From NCBI GenBank assembly GCA_002747185.1, contig PDTV01000004.1:291730-355729 (forward strand): 64,000 bases of DNA. Reading direction: 5' to 3'. The position numbers and the translations under genes are program-made. Below the pieces are notes generated by a model, which was not told the DNA's origin, searched no databases, and saw only the letters and a program-made list of their open reading frames with translations. Below are positions 38,415 to 47,036 of this stretch, piece after piece. How positions within the stretch are numbered: the first letter of the stretch is position 1; the number at the start of each line of letters is the position of its first letter. The stretch is from Candidatus Contendibacter odensensis. Lineage in GTDB: Bacteria > Pseudomonadota > Gammaproteobacteria > Competibacterales > Competibacteraceae.

Positions 38415-39860
38415 ATGGCATCATCCTTTTCTGACAACACTAATGGCACCGAAGTGATCGTGGCCGCACCACAGTCACAGCTACGAGTTCATTTTGAAAC
38501 GATCGATTTATGGGTGATCGATGGGCCGGATGCTGGCTTTGAAATCAGTTTGGGAGTGACTACTCTGCGTATTGGTTCAGCGCCGGATAATGATGTGGTG
38601 CTGAGCGATCGTGCCATCTCGCGCCATCATGCCGAGGTCAAAATAACACTTGAAGGATTGCTGTTGCGTGATTTGGATTCTACCAATGGCACCTTTATCA
38701 ATGGCGTGCGTATTACTGAAGCCTATGTCCCGCCTGAAGCAGAATGTACGTTGGGATATTCACGCTTGCAATTTCGTCAGCACACGGAAGAGCGTAGTGC
38801 AGCGGTTTTACGTCAGGAAGAGCGTCTGGGTGAGCTGGTGGGTGCCAGCGAACGTATGCGGGAATTGTATGCGCTGATTCGAGCCGTAGCCCCCACACCT
38901 ACAACAGTTCATTTGCATGGAGAATCAGGCTCTGGCAAGGAGCTGGTCGCCCGTACATTGCATGCCCTGTCTGGCCGTAAAGGGCCATTGGTGGTTTTTG
39001 ATGCCTCGGTGGCTGATCCAGAAATGGTGCGAAATGATCTTTTTGGTCATATCAAGGGTGCTTTTACCGGTGCAACCGGAGCACGCGAGGGCGCATTCCG
39101 TCAGGCCAATACCGGTACGCTGTTTATCGACGAAATCGGTGAGTTGCCGCTGGATTTACAGCCTCGGTTATTGCGGGTACTGGAAAGCCGCGAGGTGACA
39201 CCGATTGGTTCTGACCGATCGGTTCGGGTTGATGTTCGGGTCATTACAGCAACCCACCGTGATCTGGCCGCAATGGTAAGTGAAGGCTCATTCCGTTCTG
39301 ATTTGTATTACCGGCTATCGGTGATCCCTATAGAAATTCCACCCATACGGGAAATTCCTGAAGATATTCCGTTGATTGCTGAATACTTATGCCAAAAGAT
39401 GCAATTGAACTGCCGGATATCGAAGGCAGCCATGACCGTATTGCAAAATTACCCGTGGCCAGGTAATGGCCGTGAGCTACGTAATGCCTTGGAACGGGCG
39501 GCGGTCATCCGCGGTGATCAGGAGATTCGCCCTGAAGATTTGCTACTGCCCAAAGTCAGTATGCCAGGAGTGGCACCTGTACCGGAATTACCAGTGGTGG
39601 CCACGGAAGTCCAGGTGCTGCAGGCAGCGATAACTACACCTGTTGTGTCACCCGCTAACCCGCCAGCCTCGCTCCTGACCCCTGCCCCGACAACTGCTGC
39701 TGATGCACGTGCCCACCTGAAGGATATGGAGCGGCAAATGATTCTGGAAGCGTTGGAGCGTAATCAAAATAATAAAGCTGCGGTAGCACGTGAACTGGGT
39801 ATTCCATTGTCAACCTTAAAGCGCCGCCTCAAGGAATATGCCCTTAACGGCGATAATTAG
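38415..39860 (+). CDS. FHA-domain sigma-54-dependent transcriptional activator
   Basis: 481 residues. An N-terminal forkhead-associated domain (about 30-120, LRIGSAPDNDVVLSD, ISRHHAEV, DSTNGTFING) probably reads phosphothreonine. An AAA+ domain follows (about 140-375) with Walker A HGESGSGKE, the sigma-54-contacting GAFTGA and an intact arginine-finger region (FRSDLYYRLSVIPI). A Pro-rich linker leads to a C-terminal Fis-type helix-turn-helix (NKAAVARELGIPLSTLKRRL). It should activate sigma-54 promoters in response to a Ser/Thr kinase, neither of which I see in the window. Its targets are unknown. Confidence 0.92.
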   Translation: MASSFSDNTNGTEVIVAAPQSQLRVHFETIDLWVIDGPDAGFEISLGVTTLRIGSAPDNDVVLSDRAISRHHAEVKITLEGLLLRDLDSTNGTFINGVRITEAYVPPEAECTLGYSRLQFRQHTEERSAAVLRQEERLGELVGASERMRELYALIRAVAPTPTTVHLHGESGSGKELVARTLHALSGRKGPLVVFDASVADPEMVRNDLFGHIKGAFTGATGAREGAFRQANTGTLFIDEIGELPLDLQPRLLRVLESREVTPIGSDRSVRVDVRVITATHRDLAAMVSEGSFRSDLYYRLSVIPIEIPPIREIPEDIPLIAEYLCQKMQLNCRISKAAMTVLQNYPWPGNGRELRNALERAAVIRGDQEIRPEDLLLPKVSMPGVAPVPELPVVATEVQVLQAAITTPVVSPANPPASLLTPAPTTAADARAHLKDMERQMILEALERNQNNKAAVARELGIPLSTLKRRLKEYALNGDN

Positions 39861-39878
39861 ACACTTGTTGCCGGCGGC

Positions 39879-40013
39879 AATCGTGGAGCCGAGCTACGCT
39901 CCAGTCACCTGGCGGCTTGCGCCGCAACACGTCACTGGCGCCGACTGCGGTGTTGCTGCCTCGCAAGCACGCTTGCTCCGCTTCAATAGCCTCGCGGCCT
40001 CAGCTCCACGATT
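39879..40013. repeat. 135-bp multi-stem inverted-repeat element between convergent genes
   Basis: AATCGTGGAGCCGAG at the left is matched by an inverted copy (CTCAGCTCCACGATT) at the right, 14 of 15 bases. Inside are GCGGC-TTGC-GCCGC, CAACAC/GTGTTG and GCAAGC-AC-GCTTGC, so a branched fold with several stems is possible. It is richer in G+C than its flanks and fills the gap between the stops at 39860 and 40015. Confidence 0.65.
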
Positions 40014-40014
40014 A

Positions 40015-41097
40015 TCAGGTGGGGCGTTTTTTCTCTGCCTGCTCTGCCAACGCCCAATGGACATGTTCCCGCACATTTTCGGAAGGATGCGTCAGACGCA
40101 TACGCAAGGCATCCATGACTGCCGGTGTATTTGGTGCGTTGCCCAGCGCTACAGCAATGTTGCGTAACCAGCGCTCGTGACCGATTCGACGAATAGCGCT
40201 GCCTTCTGTACGGCGCAGAAATTCCATTTCATCCCAGTGAAACAGCGCAATCAAATCCGGCGCATCCAGTCGGTGTCGGATACGAAAATCGGGTTCAACG
40301 GTGTTTTGAGCAAAACGGTTCCAGGGACAAACGAGCTGACAATCATCACAACCATAGATTCGATTGCCCATGGCACGACGGAATTGCAGCGGAATTGAGC
40401 CACGCAGCTCAATGGTGTGGTAAGAGATGCAGCGGCGGGCATCGACGCGATAAGCAGCAATAATAGCTTGGGTCGGACAAATTTCCAGACAGGCATTACA
40501 CTGTCCGCAGTGCGCCGTTGCCGGTTGATCGACGGGTAAAGGTAAATTAACGTAAATCTCGCCCAGGAAGAACCATGAGCCGACGCGCCGGTCAAGCAGG
40601 TTGCTGTGTTTGCCGATCCAGCCTAATCCTGCTTTTTGTGCTAATGCTTTTTCCAGTACGGGCGCACTGTCGGTAAAGACACGATAGCCAAATGCACCAA
40701 TAGCGTTGGTGATCTGCTTTGCTAGTTTTTGCAGGCGCTGGCGCAACAGTTTGTGATAATCTCGTCCCAGTGCATAACGGGAAATATACCCTAGATCCGG
40801 TCGCTTGAGGACATGCCATGGGTCAGCAGCATTCGATAGCCAGTAATTCATCCGTGCGGTAATGACCCGTAATGTTCCTGGCACCAGTTGTGCCGGGCGG
40901 CTACGTTTGGTTCCATGCCGCGCCATATAATCCATTTCACCGTGGTAGCCTGCTGTTAGCCAGTTCAGTAAGTAAACCTCGTGTTCATCCAGTGTAATAT
41001 CGCTAATACCGACGTGCTGAAAACCGAGGGAATGTCCCCAGGTTTTGATTGTGGTTGCCAGATTAGCAAGTTCAGTGGGTGATAACACAGAAGGCAT
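40015..41097 (-). CDS. queG: Epoxyqueuosine reductase
   Basis: 360 residues with the cobalamin- and iron-sulfur-dependent fold of QueG. The ferredoxin-like clusters are CGQCNACLEICPTQAI (about 196-211) and CDDCQLVCPWN (about 251-261), and a HEAT-like C-terminus (ENVREHVHWALAEQA) follows. It completes queuosine in tRNA. It is divergent from nnr, whose true start is downstream. The family cofactor is cobalamin, which fits with B12 being available to the cell. Confidence 0.95.
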   Translation of the reverse strand: MPSVLSPTELANLATTIKTWGHSLGFQHVGISDITLDEHEVYLLNWLTAGYHGEMDYMARHGTKRSRPAQLVPGTLRVITARMNYWLSNAADPWHVLKRPDLGYISRYALGRDYHKLLRQRLQKLAKQITNAIGAFGYRVFTDSAPVLEKALAQKAGLGWIGKHSNLLDRRVGSWFFLGEIYVNLPLPVDQPATAHCGQCNACLEICPTQAIIAAYRVDARRCISYHTIELRGSIPLQFRRAMGNRIYGCDDCQLVCPWNRFAQNTVEPDFRIRHRLDAPDLIALFHWDEMEFLRRTEGSAIRRIGHERWLRNIAVALGNAPNTPAVMDALRMRLTHPSENVREHVHWALAEQAEKKRPT

Positions 41098-41279
41098 CGT
41101 GGGTATTGATCCTGGAGTTGAAAACCTTTTTATCAGGCGGCTTTTATCCTAAAAGCTATCGATTTATCGGGGCGGTGCGATATCGTGTAGGATGGTTGCT
41201 GCCGGGTATTTTGAGCCGTACCGTTATCCTTAATTGTGATGCTGTTTTGCCGCAATCCTGTCAGCCAAGGAGATTTTCC

Positions 41280-42764
41280 ATGCGCGAACTACCCATTAGA
41301 TTATACCGTACCGCACAAGTGCGAGAGCTGGATCGCATCGCTATCGAAGATCGCGGTATTCCTGGTTACACGTTAATGAACCGTGCCGGTGAGGCTGCGT
41401 TTCGATTACTTTGCCAGCGCTGGCCAGCAGTACAGCGCATGGTAGTGCTTTGTGGTGGTGGCAACAATGGGGGTGATGGCTATGTCGTGGCGCGATTGGC
41501 CCATCAGTCCGGATTGACTGTACAGGTGCTGACATTAAAGGATCCTGGAACATTGGCCGGCGATGCCTTGACTGCGTACCAGGATGCCCATGCGCTGGAT
41601 ATACCGATTATTCCTTTTACCCCCAATGCGCTGAGCGAAGCAGAATTAATTGTCGATGCGATTTTTGGTACGGGTTTGGAGCGTGAGGTCAGTGGTATTT
41701 GGCGGGAAGCGATTGAGGCTGCAAATAAACATCATGCCGATATTTTGGCACTTGATATCCCTTCGGGCCTGCATGCGGATACAGGCGCCAGTCTGGGTAT
41801 CGTTGTACAGGCAAAGGCAACCATCACATTTATTGGCCTGAAGCAGGGACTCTACACCGGCCAGGGGCCGACCTGCTGTGGTGATCTCTATTTTGAGGAT
41901 CTCGATGTACCTGCTGACGTTTATTCAGTGATTCATCCTGCCTGCTGGCGCTATGCCGGTCAGGATCTAGGGACATGGTTGCCAAAACGCCCACGCAGTG
42001 GACACAAGGGGCTTTTTGGGCATGTGTTGATCATTGGTGGTGATTTGGGTATGGCCGGTGCAGCACGGATGGCTGCTGAAGCGGCTGCCCGTTGTGGTGC
42101 CGGATTGGTGAGTGTAGCAACCCGTTGTGCTCATGCCGGTTTGCAAGCAACCGTGTGTCCAGAACTGATGTTTCATGGTGTCGAGACACCGGAGGCATTG
42201 GAGCCTTTATTACGCCGAGCGACAATCATTGCGATTGGGCCGGGTCTGGGGCGTAATGATTGGGGACGAGCGATGCTGCATGCCACACTGGCCAGTGATA
42301 AGCCACTGATTATAGATGCCGATGGTTTGAATCAGTTGGTAGTTGAGCGTCATTATCGGGACGACTGGATTTTAACGCCCCATCCTGGTGAAGCGGCGCG
42401 GTTGCTGAAAATGTTGCCAGGTGAGGTCGAGGCCGATCGGTTTACGGCGGTTGAAGAGTTGGCGGTGCGTTTGGGTGGTACAGTGGTGCTCAAGGGAGCA
42501 GGCTCGCTGATTGCCAGTCGGAAAGCAGGCCAGGTTATGCTGTGTGCTGCCGGTAATCCGGGGATGGCAAGTGGTGGAATGGGGGATGTATTAACAGGTG
42601 TCATTGCTGCTTTACGCGGGCAAGGGTTGTCACCTTTCGTGGCAGCCAAGGTGGGCGTTTATCTGCATGGACGGGCAGGTGATCTGGCAGCACAAGCAGG
42701 TGGTGAACGCGGGTTATTGGCAACCGATTTGCTCCCTTTCTTGCGGCAATTAGTGAATCCATAA
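41280..42764 (+). CDS. nnr: Bifunctional NAD(P)H-hydrate epimerase/dehydratase
   Basis: 494 residues from the ATG at 41280 (AAGGAG 8 nt upstream); the ORF-track start at 41079 adds 67 unlikely residues that overlap queG. The N-terminal YjeF_N epimerase (about 1-215) has VVLCGGGNNGGDGYVVARL and VDAIFGTGL. The C-terminal kinase-like dehydratase (about 225-494) has DADGLNQL, LTPHPGEAARLL and NPGMASGGMGDVLTGVIAAL. It repairs hydrated NAD(P)H. It precedes tsaE, as is common. Confidence 0.95.
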   Translation: MRELPIRLYRTAQVRELDRIAIEDRGIPGYTLMNRAGEAAFRLLCQRWPAVQRMVVLCGGGNNGGDGYVVARLAHQSGLTVQVLTLKDPGTLAGDALTAYQDAHALDIPIIPFTPNALSEAELIVDAIFGTGLEREVSGIWREAIEAANKHHADILALDIPSGLHADTGASLGIVVQAKATITFIGLKQGLYTGQGPTCCGDLYFEDLDVPADVYSVIHPACWRYAGQDLGTWLPKRPRSGHKGLFGHVLIIGGDLGMAGAARMAAEAAARCGAGLVSVATRCAHAGLQATVCPELMFHGVETPEALEPLLRRATIIAIGPGLGRNDWGRAMLHATLASDKPLIIDADGLNQLVVERHYRDDWILTPHPGEAARLLKMLPGEVEADRFTAVEELAVRLGGTVVLKGAGSLIASRKAGQVMLCAAGNPGMASGGMGDVLTGVIAALRGQGLSPFVAAKVGVYLHGRAGDLAAQAGGERGLLATDLLPFLRQLVNP

Positions 42765-42839
42765 ATGATGATGAGACGGCGGTTATTGCGAAGCGTTAGT
42801 CCCCGGTAGCGAATTGGTGAATCCATAAATGATGATGAG
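42748..42839 (+). repeat. 28-bp direct duplication at the nnr-tsaE junction
   Basis: AATTAGTGAATCCATAAATG at 42748 recurs with one mismatch (AATTGG) at 42812. Each copy runs through ATGATGATGAG, 28 bp with 64 bp between starts. The second copy supplies the tsaE start codons; the first has the nnr stop followed by unused ATGs. Confidence 0.85.
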
Positions 42840-43281
42840 CCATACACTTGATGCGGCAGCAGCTACTGAAGCGCTTGGGGCGCAGTTGGCTACAGTATTG
42901 GTGCCTGAATGTATCATTTTCCTCAGCGGTGATCTGGGTGCCGGAAAGACGACATTGGTTCGTGGGTTACTGCGCGCCTTGGGTCATGAGGGCGCGGTGA
43001 AAAGCCCAACTTATACCTTGCTGGAATCCTATCAGTTAGCGGACTGGCAACTATTTCATTGGGATTTATATCGTTTGGCTGATCCTGAAGAACTGGAGTT
43101 TCTCGGATTACGAGATCAACTTGATAGCGAAGCTGTTTTGTTGATTGAGTGGCCCGATCATGGCTATGGCGAATTGCCGGCGGCAGATTTACGTATTGAG
43201 TTGCAGTATGCCGGTCAAGGACGGCACTGCCGGCTAGAAGCCTTGTCTTGGAAAGGGAAAACGCTATTGGCGCGGATGTGA
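42829..43281 (+). CDS. tsaE: tRNA threonylcarbamoyladenosine biosynthesis ATPase TsaE
   Basis: 150 residues with the P-loop GDLGAGKTTLVRGLLRALG (about 35-53), SPTYTLLESYQ and the conserved HWDLYRLADPEELEFLGLRD. It works with TsaB, TsaC and TsaD in the t6A37 modification of tRNA. Three ATG codons in a row begin the gene, any of which may serve. A bulged hairpin overlaps the stop. Confidence 0.94.
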   Translation: MMMSHTLDAAAATEALGAQLATVLVPECIIFLSGDLGAGKTTLVRGLLRALGHEGAVKSPTYTLLESYQLADWQLFHWDLYRLADPEELEFLGLRDQLDSEAVLLIEWPDHGYGELPAADLRIELQYAGQGRHCRLEALSWKGKTLLARM

Positions 43282-43361
43282 GCTTGCTTGCTCCGCGCCC
43301 AATGAACGGCGTGTTTTACACAATCAGGCTCGCTCCTCCAGCTGCTTTGCAGTCAATTACA

Positions 43362-43411
43362 TATAGCGCAGCCACTATAAACGTGTTCCAATTTATAGTG
43401 GTTGCGCTATA
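43362..43411. repeat. 50-bp palindromic repeat (TATAGCGC type), intact copy
   Basis: TATAGCGCAGCCACTATAAA and TTTATAGTGGTTGCGCTATA are inverted copies with one mismatch, separated by a 10-nt loop. Relatives occur at 18959-19014 and, as a half, near 63690. It supplies the last codons and the stop of the truncated dksA-like gene. Confidence 0.75.
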
Positions 43412-43518
43412 ACGTGTTCGTCTTGAGCGTCATGAGCCATACGTTGCCCTTCATCGGCTAACGCCTGTTTCCAGTTTTGCACAATGTTGTGGAAGTGCTC
43501 TTTTTGATTCTCGTTCAT
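43393..43518 (-). pseudogene. Truncated DksA-like gene fragment (41 codons)
   Basis: Not in the ORF track because of its length. From the ATG at 43518, preceded by AAAGGA, the product reads MNENQKEHFHNIVQNWKQAL, then MAHDAQDE. This resembles the DksA coiled-coil N-terminus (MNEAQLAHFRRILEAWRNQL, then HMQDE, from memory of the E. coli protein). The reading stops inside the palindromic repeat after HVIAQPL. The DksA zinc-finger part is missing. It lies downstream of znuA on the same strand; zinc-independent DksA paralogues are known to belong to Zur regulons, so this may be the remnant of one. Confidence 0.65.
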
Positions 43519-43689
43519 GTAGTCCTTTCCTCTTCCATGTGATAGGGCGTTCTTTCCGTATGCCTGTCAGTCATTGTCCTCGCCTTTGGTGTTGGAAAAA
43601 ATAAAGTTAGCTCACTAATGGTTATGGTTTTAGATACGGGATAACGGCGTAGACCATGATTGATGAAATACAGATGACGAAGTTCGATT

Positions 43690-44742
43690 TTACTTATCTA
43701 AACAAATATATAGTGTTCTTGCTAGTTGCTGCATGAGCTGAAAGTAGCTGTTCGGTCCGGCTTTCAGTGAGGCACCAAGCGGGTCGAGCACACCGGTATT
43801 GGCACCACTATCAGCTATGACTGTTTTCACTAAATGAGGTTTGAATTGTGGTTCACTAAAAACACAATGGACTTTCAGACGCTGAATCCGGTTACGAATT
43901 TCTTTCACTCGCCTGACGCTGGGTTGTTGCTCAGGGTTGAGTACTACTGAACCTGCTGCGTTCAAGTTATAGCGCTGTTCAAAATATTGGTAGGCATCGT
44001 GAAATATGATGTAGGACTTTTGTTGAACTGGCACAAGCTGGGTTACTAACTGCTTGTGCAATGATTCCAGTCGCTGGATTAAGCGTGCGCCATTTTGTTC
44101 ATATTGGTTTTTATGGCCGGGGTCGATTTCACTAAGTACGCTTATAATCTGACGTGTTATGGCGATGGCATTGAGAGGATCCAGCCAGATGTGAGGATCT
44201 GTATCTGGCCTGTGTGCGTGCGCATCTTGTTCGTGGCCGCCTTCGTGGTCGTTGTCATGTTCAGCATGTTTCCCTTTCTTGTGATGGTGGCCATCCTCAT
44301 GTTCAGCATGTTTCTTTTGCATATCGTGGGAGCTTTCATGCCCATCATGGTGATGTGTTTCCCAGGCGCCGCCTTCCCGTAACGATAATAGTGTGATATC
44401 AGGGGCATCCAGTAACGGTACTGTCCGAACTGTTTTTTTGGCGTTATCGATAGGTTTGACCAAAAAACTTTCTAGTGTTGCGCCGATCCAGAACACCACA
44501 TCTGCTTTGGCAATAGCCTGTGCTTCTGAGGGACGCAGGTGGTAGCCATGTGGTGAGCTTCCACCTTTAATCAGCAAATAAGGCTCATTGACACCCTCCA
44601 TGACACCAGCGACGAGCGAGTGAATCGGTTTGATACTGGCGACAACCCGCGGCTCGGTCGCAGTAGCCACTAGAGTTGTTCCCGGCAATAATGTTATTAA
44701 TAGTATTTTGGCGAATAGTTTCAAAAGGTTATCTTTATTCAT
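43690..44742 (-). CDS. znuA: Zinc ABC transporter substrate-binding protein ZnuA
   Basis: 350 residues: signal peptide (about 1-27), then a cluster A-I binding protein. IKPIHSLVAGVMEGV and SPHGYHLRPSEAQAI contain the first zinc histidine, and a long His/Asp-rich loop (about 130-190, DGHESSHDMQKKHAEHEDGH and more) precedes DPHIWLDP. Later FHDAYQYFE and FSEPQFKP follow. It captures zinc in the periplasm for ZnuCB. It is divergent from zur-znuC-znuB, with a shared regulatory region. Confidence 0.95.
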   Translation of the reverse strand: MNKDNLLKLFAKILLITLLPGTTLVATATEPRVVASIKPIHSLVAGVMEGVNEPYLLIKGGSSPHGYHLRPSEAQAIAKADVVFWIGATLESFLVKPIDNAKKTVRTVPLLDAPDITLLSLREGGAWETHHHDGHESSHDMQKKHAEHEDGHHHKKGKHAEHDNDHEGGHEQDAHAHRPDTDPHIWLDPLNAIAITRQIISVLSEIDPGHKNQYEQNGARLIQRLESLHKQLVTQLVPVQQKSYIIFHDAYQYFEQRYNLNAAGSVVLNPEQQPSVRRVKEIRNRIQRLKVHCVFSEPQFKPHLVKTVIADSGANTGVLDPLGASLKAGPNSYFQLMQQLARTLYICLDK

Positions 44743-44764
44743 ATGCCAATTTACCTATATCAAG

Positions 44765-44915
44765 ATGAATATGGGGATCACCTTGTTACAAATGGAAATT
44801 CCACACCAGTGGATATGATGAGTCGCAAGATTCCGTTTCACAGCAAAAACACCTGTCCCTAGTAGAAGGGAGGCTTGGGCGGGAAGCCAGGAGACAGCTT
44901 TTGCCAGCTGCGTAA
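44765..44915 (+). promoter_or_regulatory. Cobalamin-riboswitch-like sequence (tentative)
   Basis: The plus strand has CACCTGTCCC, then GGGAGGC, then GGGAAGCCAGGAGACAGC, which resembles the 3' part of cobalamin riboswitches (AGYCAGGAGACC box). The 5' part is not convincing. It precedes zur. It might be degenerate, a remnant, or a coincidence. Confidence 0.3.
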
Positions 44916-44937
44916 TACCTGACAGATTACAAGCAAT

Positions 44938-44961
44938 AATGTAATGTTATGACATTACATT
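44938..44961. promoter_or_regulatory. Candidate Zur operator
   Basis: AATGTAATGT-TATG-ACATTACATT is a perfect 10-bp inverted repeat that resembles the gammaproteobacterial Zur box (TGTTATANTATAACA core). It lies 48 bp before zur and overlaps a possible -35 (ATGACA) with -10 TATGTA. It could also act on znuA 195 bp away. A zinc-responsive, autoregulated locus is inferred. Confidence 0.7.
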
Positions 44962-45009
44962 TACCAGTATTATGTAATAGCAATCTTTTATCAAGATGGA
45001 GCCTGAGAA

Positions 45010-45504
45010 ATGATCTCATCGCCAAATTCCCATGATATGCAATCAGGGGATATTCAGCAGCTTCTTCTATCAGCTGAAGCGATTTGTCTACAGCGAGGTG
45101 TCCGTTTGACGCATCTGCGTCGCCGGGTACTAGAGATTATTTGGGAACATCAATCGCCATTAGGTGCTTATGCGATTTTAAATCGGCTATGCAGTGATGA
45201 CGGTCGAATGGGTGCGCCGCCGACGGTATATCGTGCGCTAGACTTTTTATTAGAGCATGGACTGATCCATCGATTGGCATCATTGAATACATTTATTGGT
45301 TGTCGCCAGCCCAGTCATGAGCATATTGGCCAATTTTTGGTGTGTCGAGATTGTGGCCGGGTTGATGAGCTTAATAACCCAATGGTTGAAGAGGCCTTGC
45401 ACGCTGAGGTGATCGCTCGCCGCTATGAAGTGCTGGCACAAACAGTGGAGATTGTTGGGCGTTGTCCGTGTTGTCAGCAGGAGGCGATACAGGATGCTAA
45501 CTGA
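45010..45504 (+). CDS. zur: Fur-family zinc uptake regulator
   Basis: 164 residues: a winged-helix DNA-binding domain (about 20-95, [39 protein letters not shown]) followed by a dimerisation domain with [16 protein letters not shown] and a C-terminal CPCC. These give the structural CxxC zinc site and the regulatory site of Zur. It overlaps znuC by 11 nt. The context with znuA and znuCB makes Zur more likely than Fur or PerR. Confidence 0.93.
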   Translation: MISSPNSHDMQSGDIQQLLLSAEAICLQRGVRLTHLRRRVLEIIWEHQSPLGAYAILNRLCSDDGRMGAPPTVYRALDFLLEHGLIHRLASLNTFIGCRQPSHEHIGQFLVCRDCGRVDELNNPMVEEALHAEVIARRYEVLAQTVEIVGRCPCCQQEAIQDAN

Positions 45505-46252
45505 GGAGCTGCTAATAGGTATTGAAAACGTCAACCTGACACTTCGTGGCAATGCTATTTTGCAGGATGTCAGCCTGCGAGTGGCTGCCGGTGAGATCGT
45601 TGCACTTGTCGGTCCAAATGGTGCAGGAAAGTCAACCTTGGTGCGGGTGGTTTTGGGTTTAATTCGGCCTGATAGCGGTCAGGTTCGATTGAAGCCTGGT
45701 CTGCGGGTGGGCTATATGCCACAGCGCTTGGTTGTGAGTGACACGTTGCCATTGACAGTACAGCGCTTTATTACGCTGGGTACGCCTGCCGGACGCAAAC
45801 AGATACAAGCGGTGCTGGCAGAGGTAGGCGCGGATCATGTCATTGATTCGCCCGTGCAAGCCATTTCCGGTGGTGAAATGCAGCGAGTATTGCTGGCGCG
45901 GGCACTGTTACGCGAGCCTGATTTGCTGGTGCTTGATGAACCGATCCAGGGGGTCGATATCGCAGGCCAGTACGAACTGTATGATTTAATTACAGGCCTG
46001 CGTCAACAGCGAGGCTGCGGCATTTTAATGGTATCTCACGAGTTGCATCTGGTTATGGCAGCGACTGATCATGTGTTATGTCTAAATCGGCATGTCTGTT
46101 GTTTTGGTCATCCTGATCATGTCGCACAAGACCCCGCGTATCTGGAGTTATTTGGCGTTGAAGGTGCAAGACGATTGGCGGTTTATCATCACCATCACCA
46201 CCATGACCTGCATGGTGATATTGTGACGATGGAGCAAGCGACCGATGGATGA
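45494..46252 (+). CDS. znuC: Zinc ABC transporter ATP-binding protein ZnuC
   Basis: 252 residues from the ATG at 45494; the longer ORF is the read-through of zur in another frame. Walker [10 protein letters not shown], signature [15 protein letters not shown], Walker [13 protein letters not shown] and the switch VSHELH are present. A six-histidine run near the C-terminus ([13 protein letters not shown]) is like the His-rich tails of ZnuC proteins. It overlaps znuB by 8 nt. Confidence 0.95.
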   Translation: MLTEELLIGIENVNLTLRGNAILQDVSLRVAAGEIVALVGPNGAGKSTLVRVVLGLIRPDSGQVRLKPGLRVGYMPQRLVVSDTLPLTVQRFITLGTPAGRKQIQAVLAEVGADHVIDSPVQAISGGEMQRVLLARALLREPDLLVLDEPIQGVDIAGQYELYDLITGLRQQRGCGILMVSHELHLVMAATDHVLCLNRHVCCFGHPDHVAQDPAYLELFGVEGARRLAVYHHHHHHDLHGDIVTMEQATDG

Positions 46253-47036
46253 TTTTTTAATCCGGGCGCTGCTCGGAGGCGTTGGCGTGGCATTAGTCGC
46301 CGGTTCGCTGGGTGCCTTTGTGGTATGGCGGCGGATGGCCTATTTCGGTGATACGCTGGCTCATTCTGGACTGCTTGGTGTGGTCTTGGGTGTGATTCTG
46401 GATATAAATCCGCAGTTTGGGGTGATGCTGACCTGCCTGCTGGTTGCGCTGGTATTGGTATTGCTGCAGCGACAGCAACATTTAGCGGCTGATACGCTGC
46501 TGGGTATTCTTGCCCACGCTACGCTATCATTGGGCTTGGTCGCGCTCGCTTTTCTGGAAACTGTGCGCGTTGATTTGGTGGGTTATTTATTTGGCGATAT
46601 CTTGGCTATTAGTACTCAGGAATTGTATTGGATCTGGGGAGGTGTCCCGCTGGTATTGGTCGCCTTGGTCAAGTTATGGCGGCCATTACTGGCTACAACG
46701 GTTCATGAGGAATTAGCCCAGGTAGAAGGTGTGCCGGTTTTTTCAATTCGCTTGTGTTTTATGTCACTCATTGCCGTGACCATTGCAGTGGCGATGAAAG
46801 TCGTTGGTATTCTGTTAATTACTTCTTTGCTGATTATTCCGGCCGCCGCCGCACGACGTTTTGCGCACTCACCAGAGAGTATGGCTATTTTGGCTAGTGG
46901 ATTGGGTTGTATTGCGGTGGGCCTGGGATTGTGGGCGTCATTGCATTGGGATACACCCGCAGGGCCTTCGATTGTTGTTGCCGCTACCGGCTTGTTCCTG
47001 TTGGGTATTGTTATTCCGGTTCGGGTGCGACACTAG
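46245..47036 (+). CDS. znuB: Zinc ABC transporter permease ZnuB
   Basis: 263 residues of an ABC-3 family permease with about eight transmembrane helices; [20 protein letters not shown] near 27-46 is the family's cytoplasmic contact region for ZnuC. It forms the inner-membrane zinc channel. It is the last gene of the zur-znuC-znuB operon. Confidence 0.95.
   Translation: MDDFLIRALLGGVGVALVAGSLGAFVVWRRMAYFGDTLAHSGLLGVVLGVILDINPQFGVMLTCLLVALVLVLLQRQQHLAADTLLGILAHATLSLGLVALAFLETVRVDLVGYLFGDILAISTQELYWIWGGVPLVLVALVKLWRPLLATTVHEELAQVEGVPVFSIRLCFMSLIAVTIAVAMKVVGILLITSLLIIPAAAARRFAHSPESMAILASGLGCIAVGLGLWASLHWDTPAGPSIVVAATGLFLLGIVIPVRVRH

Noticed and set aside
39879-40013. Integron attC site
   Set aside because: Size and stems invite comparison, but the GTTRRRY and RYYYAAC ends are absent and no integrase gene is present.
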